64,000 bases of DNA, from contig NZ_CP107928.1 of the NCBI RefSeq assembly GCF_036030735.1, positions 1,054,001-1,118,000 on the forward strand, written 5' to 3'. Numbering within the stretch: position 1 is the first letter of the stretch; each line of letters opens with the position of its first letter. Below the pieces are notes generated by a model that was given only the letters and a program-made list of their open reading frames with translations, searched no databases and was not told the origin of the DNA. Both the position numbers and the translations under genes were made by a program. Positions 53,330 through 63,507 of the stretch are shown here, one piece after another. The DNA comes from Streptomyces sp. NBC_00425 (GTDB taxonomy: Bacteria; Actinomycetota; Actinomycetes; Streptomycetales; Streptomycetaceae).

Positions 53330-53335
53330 TAGCGT
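53330..53335 (+). promoter_or_regulatory. -10 element of a leaderless promoter for the membrane protein
   Basis: TAGCGT ends seven bases before GTG 53342. The divergent molybdopterin gene has its own TACGGT at 53235-53240, so back-to-back leaderless promoters occupy this 113-base gap. Confidence 0.5.
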
Positions 53336-53341
53336 TCCCCT

Positions 53342-54685
53342 GTGAATCGTGATCATCTCCGTGACCTGGGTGCGACGGTGGCAGCTGCGCTGCTCGTCGC
53401 GGCCGCCGTGCTGGTCGGTACCGCGATCGAGCGGGACCACGGGACCCTTCGGGTGAACTGGCCCCCGCTGCTGGCCACCTGGCAGCCGCACGTCGGGCCG
53501 GGCACCCCGGCGGCGATCGTCGTCGCGGTCGCCGTCGTGGCCTGCGGACCGGCCGTCGCGGCCCGGCTGCGGTGGCGGACGCTGCTCTGGTCTGCGTGGG
53601 GCGCCTCGACCGCCTGGATCGGGTCTCTGGCGCTCGTCGACGGCTGGCAGCGCGGGATCGCCGGCCGGCTCACGACCCGGCACGAGTACCTGCGGGTCAT
53701 CGGCCGTTTCCAGGACATCCCGGCCACCCTGCGGGACTTCACCCACCACATCCTGCTGCAGTCCCCCGACAACTGGCCGGCGCACGTCGCGGGCCACCCG
53801 CCCGCGGCGCCGATCACCTTCGTCCTGCTCGACCGGGTGGGACTCGGCGGCGGAGGCTGGGCCGGGGTCTGGTGCATCACCGTCGGCGCGTCGGCGTGCG
53901 CGGCGGTCCTCGTCGCCGTGCGGGCTCTCGTGGGCGAGGGCCACGCCCGCAGGGCGGCGCCGTTCCTGGTGCTGGCGCCGGCCGCGGTGTGGACGGGCAC
54001 CTCCGCCGACGGCTACTTCGCGGCGGTCGCCGCCTGGACGATCGCCTTCCTGGCCCTCGCGGTCACCGGGCGCCGGCCGCGCCGGGCCGGCGTCGCCGCG
54101 GGACTCCTCTTCGGGCTCACCTGCTATCTCTCGTACGGCCTCACGCTGTTCGCCGTGATCGGGGCCGCCGTCGTGCTGCTCGGCGGGCCGCAACGGCTGC
54201 GGTCGCTGCCGTACGTCGTCGCCGGGGCCGCCGTCGTCCCGCTCGCGTTCACTCTGGCGGGTTTCGACTGGTGGGAGGCGTACCGGCTGCTGGTCGACCG
54301 CTACTACCAGGGCGCCGGCGGCGTCCGGCCCTACGGCTACTGGGTGTGGGCCAACCTCGCCTGCACGGTCCTGATCGTGGGTCCGGCCACGGTGGCCGCT
54401 CTGCGGCGCGCCGGCGGCGCGTTCCCCCGTTCCCGGGCGCAGCTCGTGGACGTGCGGGGCGCCTCCCCCGACTTCCGTCTCGCCCTGCTGGTCGCCGCGG
54501 CGCTCGCCGCGCTGCTGGTCGCCGATCTGTCCGGGATGAGCAAGGCGGAGACCGAGCGCATCTGGCTGCCGTTCGCCCAGTGGCTGCTCGCCGCGTGCGC
54601 TCTGCTGCCCCGGCCCCGACCGTGGCTCGCCGCGCAGGCCGTGCTCGCGCTGCTCGTCAACCATCTGCTGCTGACGGGCTGGTGA
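53342..54685 (+). CDS. Polytopic membrane protein, possible GT-C-type glycosyltransferase
   Basis: A 447-residue protein with roughly ten transmembrane helices. The loop HILLQSPDNWPAHVAGHPPAA and the later segment LVADLSGMSKAETERIWLPF occur in actinobacterial membrane mannosyl- or arabinosyltransferase-like proteins that use polyprenyl-phosphate sugars. No DxD motif is certain in the first loop. The context (GT2, DUF2064 and epimerase genes) agrees with glycan or glycolipid synthesis. The GTG start is probably leaderless. Function is inferred by context and topology only. Confidence 0.75.
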   Translation: MNRDHLRDLGATVAAALLVAAAVLVGTAIERDHGTLRVNWPPLLATWQPHVGPGTPAAIVVAVAVVACGPAVAARLRWRTLLWSAWGASTAWIGSLALVDGWQRGIAGRLTTRHEYLRVIGRFQDIPATLRDFTHHILLQSPDNWPAHVAGHPPAAPITFVLLDRVGLGGGGWAGVWCITVGASACAAVLVAVRALVGEGHARRAAPFLVLAPAAVWTGTSADGYFAAVAAWTIAFLALAVTGRRPRRAGVAAGLLFGLTCYLSYGLTLFAVIGAAVVLLGGPQRLRSLPYVVAGAAVVPLAFTLAGFDWWEAYRLLVDRYYQGAGGVRPYGYWVWANLACTVLIVGPATVAALRRAGGAFPRSRAQLVDVRGASPDFRLALLVAAALAALLVADLSGMSKAETERIWLPFAQWLLAACALLPRPRPWLAAQAVLALLVNHLLLTGW

Positions 54686-54763
54686 CGCCGTACCGCGATC
54701 ACTGGGACCGCTTCCGCGGGCTTCGGCCGTCCGGGAGACCGTCGATGTTCTTCGTGACCCACG

Positions 54764-55444
54764 TCACAAAGAGGCGCGGACCACCACCAGTTCCTCGCGG
54801 CTCTCGCCTTCCTCCAGCAGGCCCTGCTGGACGAGCCACCGGTGGCGGGAGCGCAGCACCGGGCCGTGCGGCACGGTGGCCCGGTCGGTGACCGCGGCGC
54901 ACAGTCCGACGTCCGCGAGACGCCTCAAAGTGGCCCGGGTGTCGCACAGGCTCGAGTGCACGAGCAGCAGGGCGCCCCCGGGGTTCAGGACGGCGGGCGC
55001 CTCGGCGCAGATCCGGTCGATGAACACGCGCCCGTCCCGACCCGCGTCCCAGGCCCTCGCCAGACCCCGGTGCGGCAGCGCCGTGGCGGGCGACGGCACA
55101 TAGGGCGGGTTGCTCACGACCAGGTCGTAACGGCGCCCCGGCACGGCCGCGGTGAGGTCGCCCCGGCGACAGCGGACCCGCTGGCCGGCCAGCAGCGCGT
55201 TGAACCGCGCGGTCAGCACGGCCAGCCGTGAGATGTCGACCGCCGTCACCCGGGCGCCCAGGCGTGCGGCCTCGACGGCGAGGGCCCCGGAGCCGGTGCC
55301 CAGGTCCAGCACCTCCGTGGCGGAGCCGATGTCCTCACGGGACAGGGCGCGCGTCAGCAGCCGGGTGTCCCACTGGGGGGTGTACACCCCCGGCGGGGTG
55401 AAGGCCCGGGCCGGCGCCAGCGGCGCCCATGCTTCCGCCGTCAT
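54764..55444 (-). CDS. PrmC/HemK-like class I methyltransferase
   Basis: A 226-residue SAM-dependent methyltransferase. The SAM-binding motif is VLDLGTGSGALAVEAA near residue 46, followed by VTAVDISRLAVLTARFNALL, and the NPPY motif in DLVVSNPPYVPSPA marks methylation of a planar nitrogen such as a glutamine amide. It lacks the N-terminal helical domain of true PrmC, so it belongs to the HemK2-like short group. Substrate unknown. ATG 55444 is the start. It stands 134 bases from the next gene on the same strand. Confidence 0.86.
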   Translation of the reverse strand: MTAEAWAPLAPARAFTPPGVYTPQWDTRLLTRALSREDIGSATEVLDLGTGSGALAVEAARLGARVTAVDISRLAVLTARFNALLAGQRVRCRRGDLTAAVPGRRYDLVVSNPPYVPSPATALPHRGLARAWDAGRDGRVFIDRICAEAPAVLNPGGALLLVHSSLCDTRATLRRLADVGLCAAVTDRATVPHGPVLRSRHRWLVQQGLLEEGESREELVVVRASL

Positions 55445-55578
55445 CGCGTTCTCCGTTCGGCAGGGCGCTCCCGGTACGGGGCGCGTCGCTCCGCCCCACT
55501 GAGTGCCCACTCGCCGCTGCTCCACACACGCCCCTCGCGCCCCTCGCGGCCGGTCCGACGGTGTGCGTGAGCAGCTGA

Positions 55579-56019
55579 TCAGACGATGTCCGGCTCGTCC
55601 TCCGGGTCCGTGGCCGTCGTGACGGCGGACGCGACACGGCGGTACGCCGCCCGGGCATGACCGATGCGCGCGACCGCCGTGCCGACGAGGGTGGCGGCGC
55701 ACAGGCAGGTGAGCCAGAAGGTGTCCCGGTGGCCGGTCCAGGTGAGGGTGCCGGCGGGCGGTATGGCGAAGCCGTTGAGGGTCAGCCAGCACAACAGGGC
55801 GGTGCCGGGGGCCGCCGTGAAGCGAGCGCCCAGACCCAGCAGGCCGGCCAGCAGGGACAGCGCGGCCAGGGCGAGCCCGGGACGGTCGGAGCCCACGAGC
55901 ATGTTGTGCACCGTCACCAGCGTCAGCGCGCCGACGCAGGCGGTCGCCCACACCAGGGGAGTCGCGAGGGGCTGGGGCACGGGCCTGGTGCCCTGCCTGA
56001 GGGACACCCACTCGATCAT
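55579..56019 (-). CDS. Small polytopic membrane protein
   Basis: A 146-residue protein with about four transmembrane helices (PLVWATACVGALTLVTVHNM, LALAALSLLAGLLGLG, TALLCWLTLNGFAIPP, FWLTCLCAATLVGTAVARI) and an acidic C-terminus (DPEDEPDIV). No family was recognised. GGAAGGAGG lies nine bases before ATG 56019, a strong ribosome-binding site. It is divergent from the TrkA-C gene. Confidence 0.72.
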   Translation of the reverse strand: MIEWVSLRQGTRPVPQPLATPLVWATACVGALTLVTVHNMLVGSDRPGLALAALSLLAGLLGLGARFTAAPGTALLCWLTLNGFAIPPAGTLTWTGHRDTFWLTCLCAATLVGTAVARIGHARAAYRRVASAVTTATDPEDEPDIV

Positions 56020-56163
56020 CTTCCACGCCTCCTTCCGGCCCCCGCGCCGAAGGGCCGCCGGCCGGCGCAGCGCCGGCCCCACGGCAGCGTGGACCTGAAC
56101 GGATTCTCCCACCCGGCGGCCGGGGCGCCGAGCCCGGCTTCGGTCACCCGGCCCGGCACGGCC

Positions 56164-56169
56164 TAGGCT
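56164..56169 (+). promoter_or_regulatory. -10 element for the TrkA-C gene
   Basis: TAGGCT with probable transcription start near 56176 gives a 5' leader of about 37 bases and a GGGGGCA ribosome-binding site before GTG 56213. Unlike several neighbours this gene is therefore not leaderless. Confidence 0.5.
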
Positions 56170-56212
56170 GGAGCAACGTTCACAGCACGCTCGATCCAGA
56201 CTGGGGGCAGTC

Positions 56213-56698
56213 GTGGGGGCTCCGCGCCTGAGCAGTACGCCGTTGCCGGGCATCGGCGTCCGCTATGACCTGACCACACGGGAGCAGCGCCGTGTCTCGG
56301 TGGTCGCGCATCGCGACGGAGCCCGGACACTCAACGCCTACCAGGAGGACGATCCCGACGCCTGCGCCCTGTCGGTGCGCCTGACCTCCGGGGAGGCGGC
56401 GGCGCTCATCGACGCGATGACGCCGACGCACCACAGCCCCAGCCTGCTGTCGACCACCGAGCTGGGTCTGGTGGCGGAACGCGTCGAGCTGACGGCCACG
56501 TCGCACTGGAACGGGCGGCTGCTCGGGGAGACCCGGATGCGGACCGAGACCGGTGTCTCGATCGTGGCCGTGCTGCGCCGCGCCGAGGCCATCCCGTCGC
56601 CGACGCCGCAGTTCCGGCTGACCGGCGGGGACACCCTGATCGTGATCGGCACCCGGGAGGGCGTGGACGCGGCCGCCGCGATCCTCGAACGCGAGTGA
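56213..56698 (+). CDS. TrkA-C domain protein, cation/proton antiporter regulatory subunit (KhtT-like)
   Basis: A 161-residue cytosolic protein. The N-terminal domain (TPLPGIGVRYDLTTREQRRV, then RDGARTLNAY) is that of KhtT-like subunits, and the C-terminal TrkA-C/RCK_C domain ends in GDTLIVIGTREGVDAAAAIL. It gates a CPA2-type antiporter in response to a nucleotide or pH. In related genomes the antiporter usually follows immediately; here the matching antiporter (57909-59183) is on the other strand with a PucR-type gene between. Confidence 0.85.
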   Translation: MGAPRLSSTPLPGIGVRYDLTTREQRRVSVVAHRDGARTLNAYQEDDPDACALSVRLTSGEAAALIDAMTPTHHSPSLLSTTELGLVAERVELTATSHWNGRLLGETRMRTETGVSIVAVLRRAEAIPSPTPQFRLTGGDTLIVIGTREGVDAAAAILERE

Positions 56699-56725
56699 GC
56701 CGGCCGGCCCTCCCGGCGCGGGGCC

Positions 56726-57805
56726 TCAGGCCGACACACCGGTCGGATGCAGGGGTTTGACCGGCCAGTTGAGCAGACGGGCGCCGATGACCGCGGTCTG
56801 CAGCGTGTAGCGGTGGCCGGGGTCGGCGGGGTCGGCGCCGGTCAAGTGGTGGACGCGTTCCAGCCGGTAGGTGAGGGCGCGCACGCTCAGCGAGAGCTGC
56901 CGGGCTGCGGCCGCCGCCACGCACCCGGAGTCGAAGTACGCCGTCAGGGTCGCGAGCAGCGGCTGGGCGCCGCCGCGGGCCCGTTCGAGCGGCCCGAGGA
57001 CGCTGTGGACCAGATCGACCAGCGCCTGCCGGTCGCGGGCGAGGACGGGGAAGACGAGCAGGTCGGCTGCGCGCAGCAGCGGCTCGTCGAGGGCCATGCG
57101 CTGGGCCACGTCCAGGGCGTTGAGCGCCTCTTCGTAACTGTGGCCGATGCCGACCAGGCCCGGCCTGGGTCTGCCGACGGCGACCTGGACCTGCCCCATG
57201 GCCGCGGCGTAGGCCTGCTTGGCGAAGTGGGTGAGGACCTCGTCCTGGTCGCCGGGGGCGATGCACACCATCCGGCCGTGCTTGGTGGTGAACAGGATGC
57301 GGCGGTTCTCGAAGCGGCCGAACAGCTCGTCCGCCACCCGGCGGGGCACGGGGTGCGACTCGTCGTACTCGACGGGTCCCTCGGCCACCGCGACCGCATG
57401 GGCGCGGGACAGACGCAGGCCGAACCGCTCGGAGCGCTCGGCGAGTTGTCCCGGGGCCCCGCGCCCGTGCAGCAGGTCGTCGATGAACTCCCGGCGCGCG
57501 GCCTCCTCCTTGCGGATCACGAGGCGCTGCGCGCTCTCATAGCCGTCGGCGAAGGCGTCCAGGGCCTGTTCGACGACAGTGAGGACGCCGGCCGGGTCGG
57601 CCCCGCGCGGCCAGCCCTCCCGGCCGGCGGCGAGGTGGGCCCGGACGAGGCTGCGCCAGTCGTGCCCGGCTTCGGCGGCCCGCGCGCCGTGCGCCCGCCG
57701 GGACTGGATCTCCTCCCGGGTCAGACGGCGGCCGGTGCCGGCGGCGTCCGCGAGCATCCGCTGGAAGCCGTCGAGGAACGGCTCGGGCGTGGTGCGGTCG
57801 GTCAT
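56726..57805 (-). CDS. PucR/CdaR-family transcriptional regulator
   Basis: A 359-residue regulator with an N-terminal helical region, a middle GGDEF-like nucleotide domain (about 165-270; QVQVAVGRPRPGLVGIGHSYEEAL) and the C-terminal PucR-type helix-turn-helix (about 290-350; LLATLTAYFDSGCVAAAAARQLSLSVRALTYRLERVHHLTG in segments). It starts at ATG 57805 and ends 28 bases from the TrkA-C stop. No operator is obvious. Its position between the two halves of an antiporter system may be coincidental. Confidence 0.86.
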   Translation of the reverse strand: MTDRTTPEPFLDGFQRMLADAAGTGRRLTREEIQSRRAHGARAAEAGHDWRSLVRAHLAAGREGWPRGADPAGVLTVVEQALDAFADGYESAQRLVIRKEEAARREFIDDLLHGRGAPGQLAERSERFGLRLSRAHAVAVAEGPVEYDESHPVPRRVADELFGRFENRRILFTTKHGRMVCIAPGDQDEVLTHFAKQAYAAAMGQVQVAVGRPRPGLVGIGHSYEEALNALDVAQRMALDEPLLRAADLLVFPVLARDRQALVDLVHSVLGPLERARGGAQPLLATLTAYFDSGCVAAAAARQLSLSVRALTYRLERVHHLTGADPADPGHRYTLQTAVIGARLLNWPVKPLHPTGVSA

Positions 57806-57908
57806 GGCCTCCCCGTTCGGCTCGGACGTCCTCGCCGGCGGATTATCTCCCTGTCGCGAAGGGGCGCCGTCATCAGGGGGTCGTACCCGCCTCGCGGCAC
57901 GCCGTTCC

Positions 57909-59183
<1,275 letters not shown>

Positions 59184-59553
59184 GGGCGTCTGTCCTCCGT
59201 CGGTCGGGATCGGTGGTGGCGCGTCGGTCGAGGTCGGCGGTGTGCGTCGGTGCTGTCGCGGAGCCGGCGGGTCGCCCCCGGGTGTGCGGGCGCAGGGCGG
59301 ATCGACCGTGCGCCCGCGGGGAACGCGGACTTCGCGGGCGGGGTGGTCGCCGCGTGGGCCCTGTACGGAGCGGCCGGCGCCGCGGGCGGCGCAGCTGTTC
59401 ACGCCCCGGACGCCGGACCGGGGCGAGCCGTGGGCGGGAGCGGGCTTCGGTCCGTCCGGGGCGCCCGGGGCGCGCAGTACGGAAGGGGGGTCGTGTGCGG
59501 GTCAGTACCGGCCGTCGGCGGCGCGGCTCCCGCCGTGCGGGCGGAGCTGCGCG
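59184..59553. other. 370-bp leader region upstream of the antiporter
   Basis: No supportable gene lies here. If the antiporter is transcribed from the promoter region beyond 59700, this is a long 5' leader between the 31-codon ORF and the antiporter start. I cannot assign a known riboswitch class by eye. Confidence 0.4.
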
Positions 59554-59649
59554 TCAGCGCTGCGGGTGGCCGCTCGGGCCGGTACCGCCGATATCGGGAA
59601 CGCGGTCGCGAGCGGCGTTGTCGACGCGCACGGGGATGACTCGACCCAT
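59554..59649 (-). CDS. Small 31-codon ORF upstream of the antiporter
   Basis: ATG 59649 is preceded by GAGGGAGGG six bases upstream, one of the strongest ribosome-binding sites in the window. It encodes a 31-residue peptide starting MGRVIPVRVDNAARDRVPDI and ending GPSGHPQR, with no membrane segment and a mostly basic/hydrophilic composition. An AT-rich patch with TAATAT (complement of 59746-59751) about 100 bases upstream could supply its -10. It may be a regulatory leader peptide for the antiporter or an unannotated small protein. Confidence 0.5.
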   Translation of the reverse strand: MGRVIPVRVDNAARDRVPDIGGTGPSGHPQR

Positions 59650-59770
59650 GACACGCCCTCCCTCACGTCGGTGACCGACCGCCGGCCGTTGCTCCACGGC
59701 AGAGCGCGTCGACGCCCGGCGAAACGTAAGCACTCGGTAAAGAATATTAGCGCAGGCCGGGCTCCCCGCC

Positions 59771-60058
59771 TCACCGGAGAGGAAGGTGACGGCAGCCCGT
59801 GCGCGCCCGGTGCGCGTCGAGGAGTTGCACGCCGATGCCGGTGACGACCAGTCCGGCGGCGATGAGGAGCCCGTGCGACAGGAGGACGCCGCCGCTCAGC
59901 GCCGCCACGCCCGTGGCCAGCGTCCAGCGGGCCCCGGTGCGGCGGTACTCGCGGGGCCGGGCAGGGCGTCCGGTCCGCAGCGCCCGGGCGAAACGGGGGT
60001 CCTCCCGCTCGAGGCGGGCCGCGAGAGCGACGAGAGGCTCTTCTTCGGAGTGCGGCAC
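59771..60058 (-). CDS. DUF3040 domain small membrane protein
   Basis: A 95-residue protein of the actinobacterial DUF3040 type. An acidic N-terminal stretch (SEEEPLVALAARLEREDPRF) precedes ARALRTG and a basic linker, then one or two membrane segments (residues 46-80; LATGVAALSGGVLLSHGLLI). GTG 60058 has GAGGAG five bases upstream; starts further upstream add a non-homologous tail. The function of the family is unknown. It is separated by 171 bases from the TetR gene on the same strand. Confidence 0.8.
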   Translation of the reverse strand: MPHSEEEPLVALAARLEREDPRFARALRTGRPARPREYRRTGARWTLATGVAALSGGVLLSHGLLIAAGLVVTGIGVQLLDAHRARTGCRHLPLR

Positions 60059-60229
60059 GGGCGCTCCTCTCCTGGCGGTGGGCGCGAAGGGCCCAACTGC
60101 CTTATGTCCGGGCGGGATACGTGCACAAACGCCGCAGTCGACGCCCGAGCCGGCCCGCGCGCCGGCCGCCACCGCTCCCCCGGCGACGCCCGCCCGAGGC
60201 GCTGTCCGACGGCTCATGCCGGACACGCC

Positions 60230-60859
60230 CTAGTCGCCCGGCTGTTCCCCCGGTGTCTGCGGCGACGTCGAGGCGTGGTCCGGCGAGGCCGCCAGCCGGG
60301 GCAGGACGAAGGTCCACAGCTGTGTCACGCGCTCCACGGAGAGCACCTCACGGTCCGCCGCTCCCATCACCTCGAAGCCCGCCGTCGCGGCCACGATCAC
60401 GGTCGTGGCGACGTCGGCCGGGACGTCCCGCGCGAGCTCCCCGTCGCGCTGTGCCTGTACGACGAGCTCGTGCACCCACGCCTGCCACCAGCGCAGCAGC
60501 CGCGTCCCATCCTTGCGCGAGGGGTCACCGCTCAGCCGGAACCCCGCCCGGATCACGGGGTCGGCGACCACCGCCAGCAGCAGTCCGCAGGCCGTGTGCA
60601 CGAGCGACTGCAGCAGTGTGTCCGCCCGGCTGCGGCATCGTTCGGCGAGGCGCTGTGCACCGTCCGCCGCCGCCCTCTCCACCTCCGCCGCCAGATCGTG
60701 CTTGCTGGCGAAGTGGAAGTGCAGGGCGCCGTTGCTCACCCCCGCCCGTTCGCTGATGACCGGAAGGGACGCCCCGGCGTATCCCTCGGCGGCGAACACC
60801 TCGGCCGCCGCCCGGACAAGGGCCTGGCGGGTGCGGACCGCCCGTGCCTGCTTGACCAT
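60230..60859 (-). CDS. TetR-family regulator, gamma-butyrolactone/butenolide receptor-like (1)
   Basis: A 209-residue ScbR/ArpA-type TetR protein. The helix-turn-helix (residues 8-60) reads RAVRTRQALVRAAAEVFAAE, then RAGVSNGALHFHFASKHDLA, the hallmark of autoregulator receptors. The C-terminal half would bind a butyrolactone or butenolide. GGGGAGGAA precedes ATG 60859. An ARE-like box at 60953-60973 lies upstream, implying autoregulation. By position it corresponds to AvaR2 of the avenolide locus; whether it binds ligand or is a pseudo-receptor cannot be read from sequence. Confidence 0.85.
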   Translation of the reverse strand: MVKQARAVRTRQALVRAAAEVFAAEGYAGASLPVISERAGVSNGALHFHFASKHDLAAEVERAAADGAQRLAERCRSRADTLLQSLVHTACGLLLAVVADPVIRAGFRLSGDPSRKDGTRLLRWWQAWVHELVVQAQRDGELARDVPADVATTVIVAATAGFEVMGAADREVLSVERVTQLWTFVLPRLAASPDHASTSPQTPGEQPGD

Positions 60860-60952
60860 CAGGTCTTCCTCCCCAGCCTGCGCGGACGGCCAAGAGCCGC
60901 GTCCTGCGTCCGGCGGAACGGGGAGAGCATCCCACCGCGGCGGCGCCGAAGT

Positions 60953-60973
60953 AAACCGCGCGCTCGGTATCTT
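60953..60973. promoter_or_regulatory. ARE-like operator 1
   Basis: Read on the minus strand, AAGATACCGAGCGCGCGGTTT matches the autoregulatory elements bound by butyrolactone-type receptors. It shares AAGATAC, GA and GGTTT at identical spacing with the box at 63508-63532. It lies 94 bases upstream of the TetR gene at 60859. Confidence 0.6.
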
Positions 60974-61026
60974 CGGCTCGCGCCCGTTGCCCTTCGGCCG
61001 CCGTGGGCGGAGGAACGTTGTCCGGT

Positions 61027-62262
61027 TCAGGTCTGGACCGCAGCGAGCCGGACGGGAAGCGTCCGGTAACTGTTCATCAGGAAGCTGGGCAACGGCAGGA
61101 GTTCTTCCGGTGCACAGGCGAGTTCCATGCGGGGGAAGCGCTCGAAGAGCGCGGCGAACGCGCTCTCCGCCTCCACTGCGGCCAGCGGCGCTCCGAGGCA
61201 GCGGTGCGGCCCGTGGCCGAAGCCGAGGCCGTCGCGGTCCTTGCGCAGCACGTCGAACCGCTCGGCGTGCGGCCCGTAGCGTTGCGGATCCCGGCCCCCC
61301 GCCGCGAAGTTGACGAGGATGGCCTCGCCCTTGCGGATCAGCACGCCGTCCAGATCGATGTCCTCGACGGCGAACCTCATGGGCGAGTAGGCCCCGGGGG
61401 TGTGGACCCGCATCGTCTCGGCGGCCACGTCCTGCCAGGTCGCGCGCCCGGCCCGGACGTGCTCGAGCTGCTCGGGCCGTCGCAGCAGCGCGCCGACCGC
61501 GTTGGTGATCAGGGCGGCCGTGGTGTCCTGCCCTCCGGCGATCATGAGGAACAGGGTGCCCAGCAGTTCCTCCTCGGTGAGCCGGTCCTCCTGGTCACGT
61601 GCCTGGATCAGCAGCGACGTGAGGTCGTCCCCCGGCTCGGCCCGCTTGGCCTTCACCAGGTCCGACAGCCGGACGAAGGCCTCCAGACGGGCCGCCTCGA
61701 TCTCCCGGCCGCTGATCGTCGTCCCGAACACCGTGTGCAGGGCCGCGCACAGGGCGTCGGTGGCCTCGCCCTGGGCCACCCCGAACAGTTCGCAGATCAC
61801 CCGCATCGGCAGCAGCTCCGCGAACGAGGCCCGCAGGTCCACGGGTTCTTCCGGCCTGCTCACCGCGAGCCCGTCGACGAGTTCGGCCGCGATCTGCGCC
61901 ACCCGTGGCCGCATCGCCTCCGAACGCCGCGCGGTGAACGCCCCCGCCACCAGCCTGCGCAGCCGGGTGTGCGACTCGCCGTAGGCGAAGAGCATGTTCT
62001 CGTTGATCACCCAGGGGTAGAGCGGCCACTCCTCGGTGATGCGCCCCTCGATCAGCTCCGGCCAGTGCCGGCGTGCGTCCTTCGACACCCGGGGATCGGT
62101 CAGCAGCCGCTCCACCTCGCGCTGCCGCAGCACCGCCCACGCGATCACGCCTCCCGGCAACTCCACCCGCACGGCGGGCCCTTGGGCCCGGAGCATCGCC
62201 GCCTCGCCCGCGAGATCGCGCCCGGTCACGTCCAGGGCGTAGGGGCAGGTTGTCGTATCCAT
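61027..62262 (-). CDS. Cytochrome P450, avenolide Cyp17-like by context
   Basis: A 411-residue soluble bacterial P450. The I-helix motif is AGGQDTT, the K-helix ExxR is ETMR and the heme loop [11 protein letters not shown] gives Cys355 as iron ligand. It would need separate ferredoxin and reductase. In S. avermitilis a P450 (Cyp17) beside avaR1 and an acyl-CoA oxidase acts in avenolide formation, and gene order here is the same. A GGGAG site precedes ATG 62262. The assignment to hormone synthesis is by context; the P450 call itself is certain. Confidence 0.93.
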   Translation of the reverse strand: MDTTTCPYALDVTGRDLAGEAAMLRAQGPAVRVELPGGVIAWAVLRQREVERLLTDPRVSKDARRHWPELIEGRITEEWPLYPWVINENMLFAYGESHTRLRRLVAGAFTARRSEAMRPRVAQIAAELVDGLAVSRPEEPVDLRASFAELLPMRVICELFGVAQGEATDALCAALHTVFGTTISGREIEAARLEAFVRLSDLVKAKRAEPGDDLTSLLIQARDQEDRLTEEELLGTLFLMIAGGQDTTAALITNAVGALLRRPEQLEHVRAGRATWQDVAAETMRVHTPGAYSPMRFAVEDIDLDGVLIRKGEAILVNFAAGGRDPQRYGPHAERFDVLRKDRDGLGFGHGPHRCLGAPLAAVEAESAFAALFERFPRMELACAPEELLPLPSFLMNSYRTLPVRLAAVQT

Positions 62263-62565
62263 CGTCGAACTCCCAGGGTCGGTCCTGCAGTCGGCCTGCG
62301 CACCGGTCGGGAGGAGGGGGCGTTCCCCGCCTCCCGGCCGAGGACGCGCAACCACGCCCCCGGACAACCGTTCGCCCCGGACCCCTCCCCCTGCCGCCCC
62401 GCCCTCAACCACCGCCCCGCACGCGCCTGCCGCCCCACGCGTACGCCGGGGCCGGCCCGTGCCCGGTCGCCGCCTCACACACCCCCGCGCGGGCCGGGGC
62501 CGCGAGCCGCCCGGCGACCCCCGCCCGCGCCGCGGGACGGCCCTCGCCGGACGAGGCCCCGCCGC

Positions 62566-63249
62566 TCATCCGGCGGCCCGGGGCGCTCCCGTCGGCCAGC
62601 TGGCCCTCACGGCCTCCTCGTACACCCGCGCGCCCCGGTCGGCCGCCGTGTCCAGCTGCAACAGCACGGCCGGCACCGCGACCCCGGCCAGCAGGTGCCG
62701 CTGAAGGTCCGCCACCCGCTCCGGCAGGTCCGCATGCCCCGTCATGATCTTGGACAGCACCTGGACCCCGGTGAAGGCCCCCACGAACATCCGCGCGGCG
62801 GCCGCCACATCGACGTGCGGAAGCAGTTCTCCGCGCTCCTTCGCCCGTCCCAGCAGGTCCGCGTTGTGCGCGATCCACCCGCTCATCGGCGCGCGCCGGT
62901 CCAGCCCGTCCGTCGGCGCCCCCTGGTCCACGGTCAGCCTGATGCTCCCCTGGACCAGCGGATCGCCCACCGACAGCAGATGGGCCAGGACGAACGCCTC
63001 GTCCAGCCCCTGCTGCAGCAGCAACTCCCGTGCGGGCACGGCCGGGACGGTCTCCAGCTGGCCGGCCAGCACGGCCTGCGCCAGCTCCTCCTTGGAGGAG
63101 AAGTGGAAGTAGAGCGCCCCCTTGGTCACACCGGCCCGGGCGAGGATCTCCGCGATCGTCGCAGCCTCGTACCCCACCTCGGCGAACACCGCCGCGGCCG
63201 CGACGAGGACGGCCCGCCTCGTCCGGACGGCCCGTTCCTGCAGCGCCAC
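62566..63249 (-). CDS. TetR-family regulator, gamma-butyrolactone/butenolide receptor-like (2)
   Basis: A 227-residue ScbR/ArpA-type receptor. The DNA-binding domain reads RAVRTRRAVLVAAAAVFAEV, then ARAGVTKGALYFHFSSKEEL, very close to ScbR, ArpA and AvaR1. GTG 63249 follows GGAGG by six bases. It is divergent from the acyl-CoA oxidase gene, with two ARE-like boxes in the 340-base gap, and so should repress itself and the oxidase until hormone binds. It corresponds by position to AvaR1. Confidence 0.9.
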   Translation of the reverse strand: MALQERAVRTRRAVLVAAAAVFAEVGYEAATIAEILARAGVTKGALYFHFSSKEELAQAVLAGQLETVPAVPARELLLQQGLDEAFVLAHLLSVGDPLVQGSIRLTVDQGAPTDGLDRRAPMSGWIAHNADLLGRAKERGELLPHVDVAAAARMFVGAFTGVQVLSKIMTGHADLPERVADLQRHLLAGVAVPAVLLQLDTAADRGARVYEEAVRASWPTGAPRAAG

Positions 63250-63286
63250 GCCCCACCTCCGAGGTAGCTCCGGCGAATCCGGCTCG

Positions 63287-63306
63287 AAAATATACCGACA
63301 GGTCTG
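63287..63306. promoter_or_regulatory. ARE-like operator 2
   Basis: AAAATATACCGACAGGTCTG has a good left half (ATACCGAC) of an autoregulatory element and a degenerate right half. It lies 38 bases upstream of the TetR start at 63249, a natural autoregulation position. Confidence 0.5.
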
Positions 63307-63507
63307 ACTCCTGCCACCTCGACGCCGCATGTCCGCCATCGCACCGGCGACCTGTCCGGCTGCCGGTCGCCGCGGGCTTCCACGCCGCAATCGCCGGACC
63401 TCGGAAGTGAGTTCGCCGCACCCGTGCCGGGCGCGCGCCCGCCTCCCGGGCACCCCCCAAAACACGCCATCGGCGGCCGGTCGGATTGCCGGTTTCCGAC
63501 TTGATGA

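Noticed and set aside
59502..59774. 90-codon minus-strand frame over the 31-codon ORF region
   Set aside because: No ribosome-binding site, and its composition is that of a shadow frame; the 31-codon frame has a far better start.
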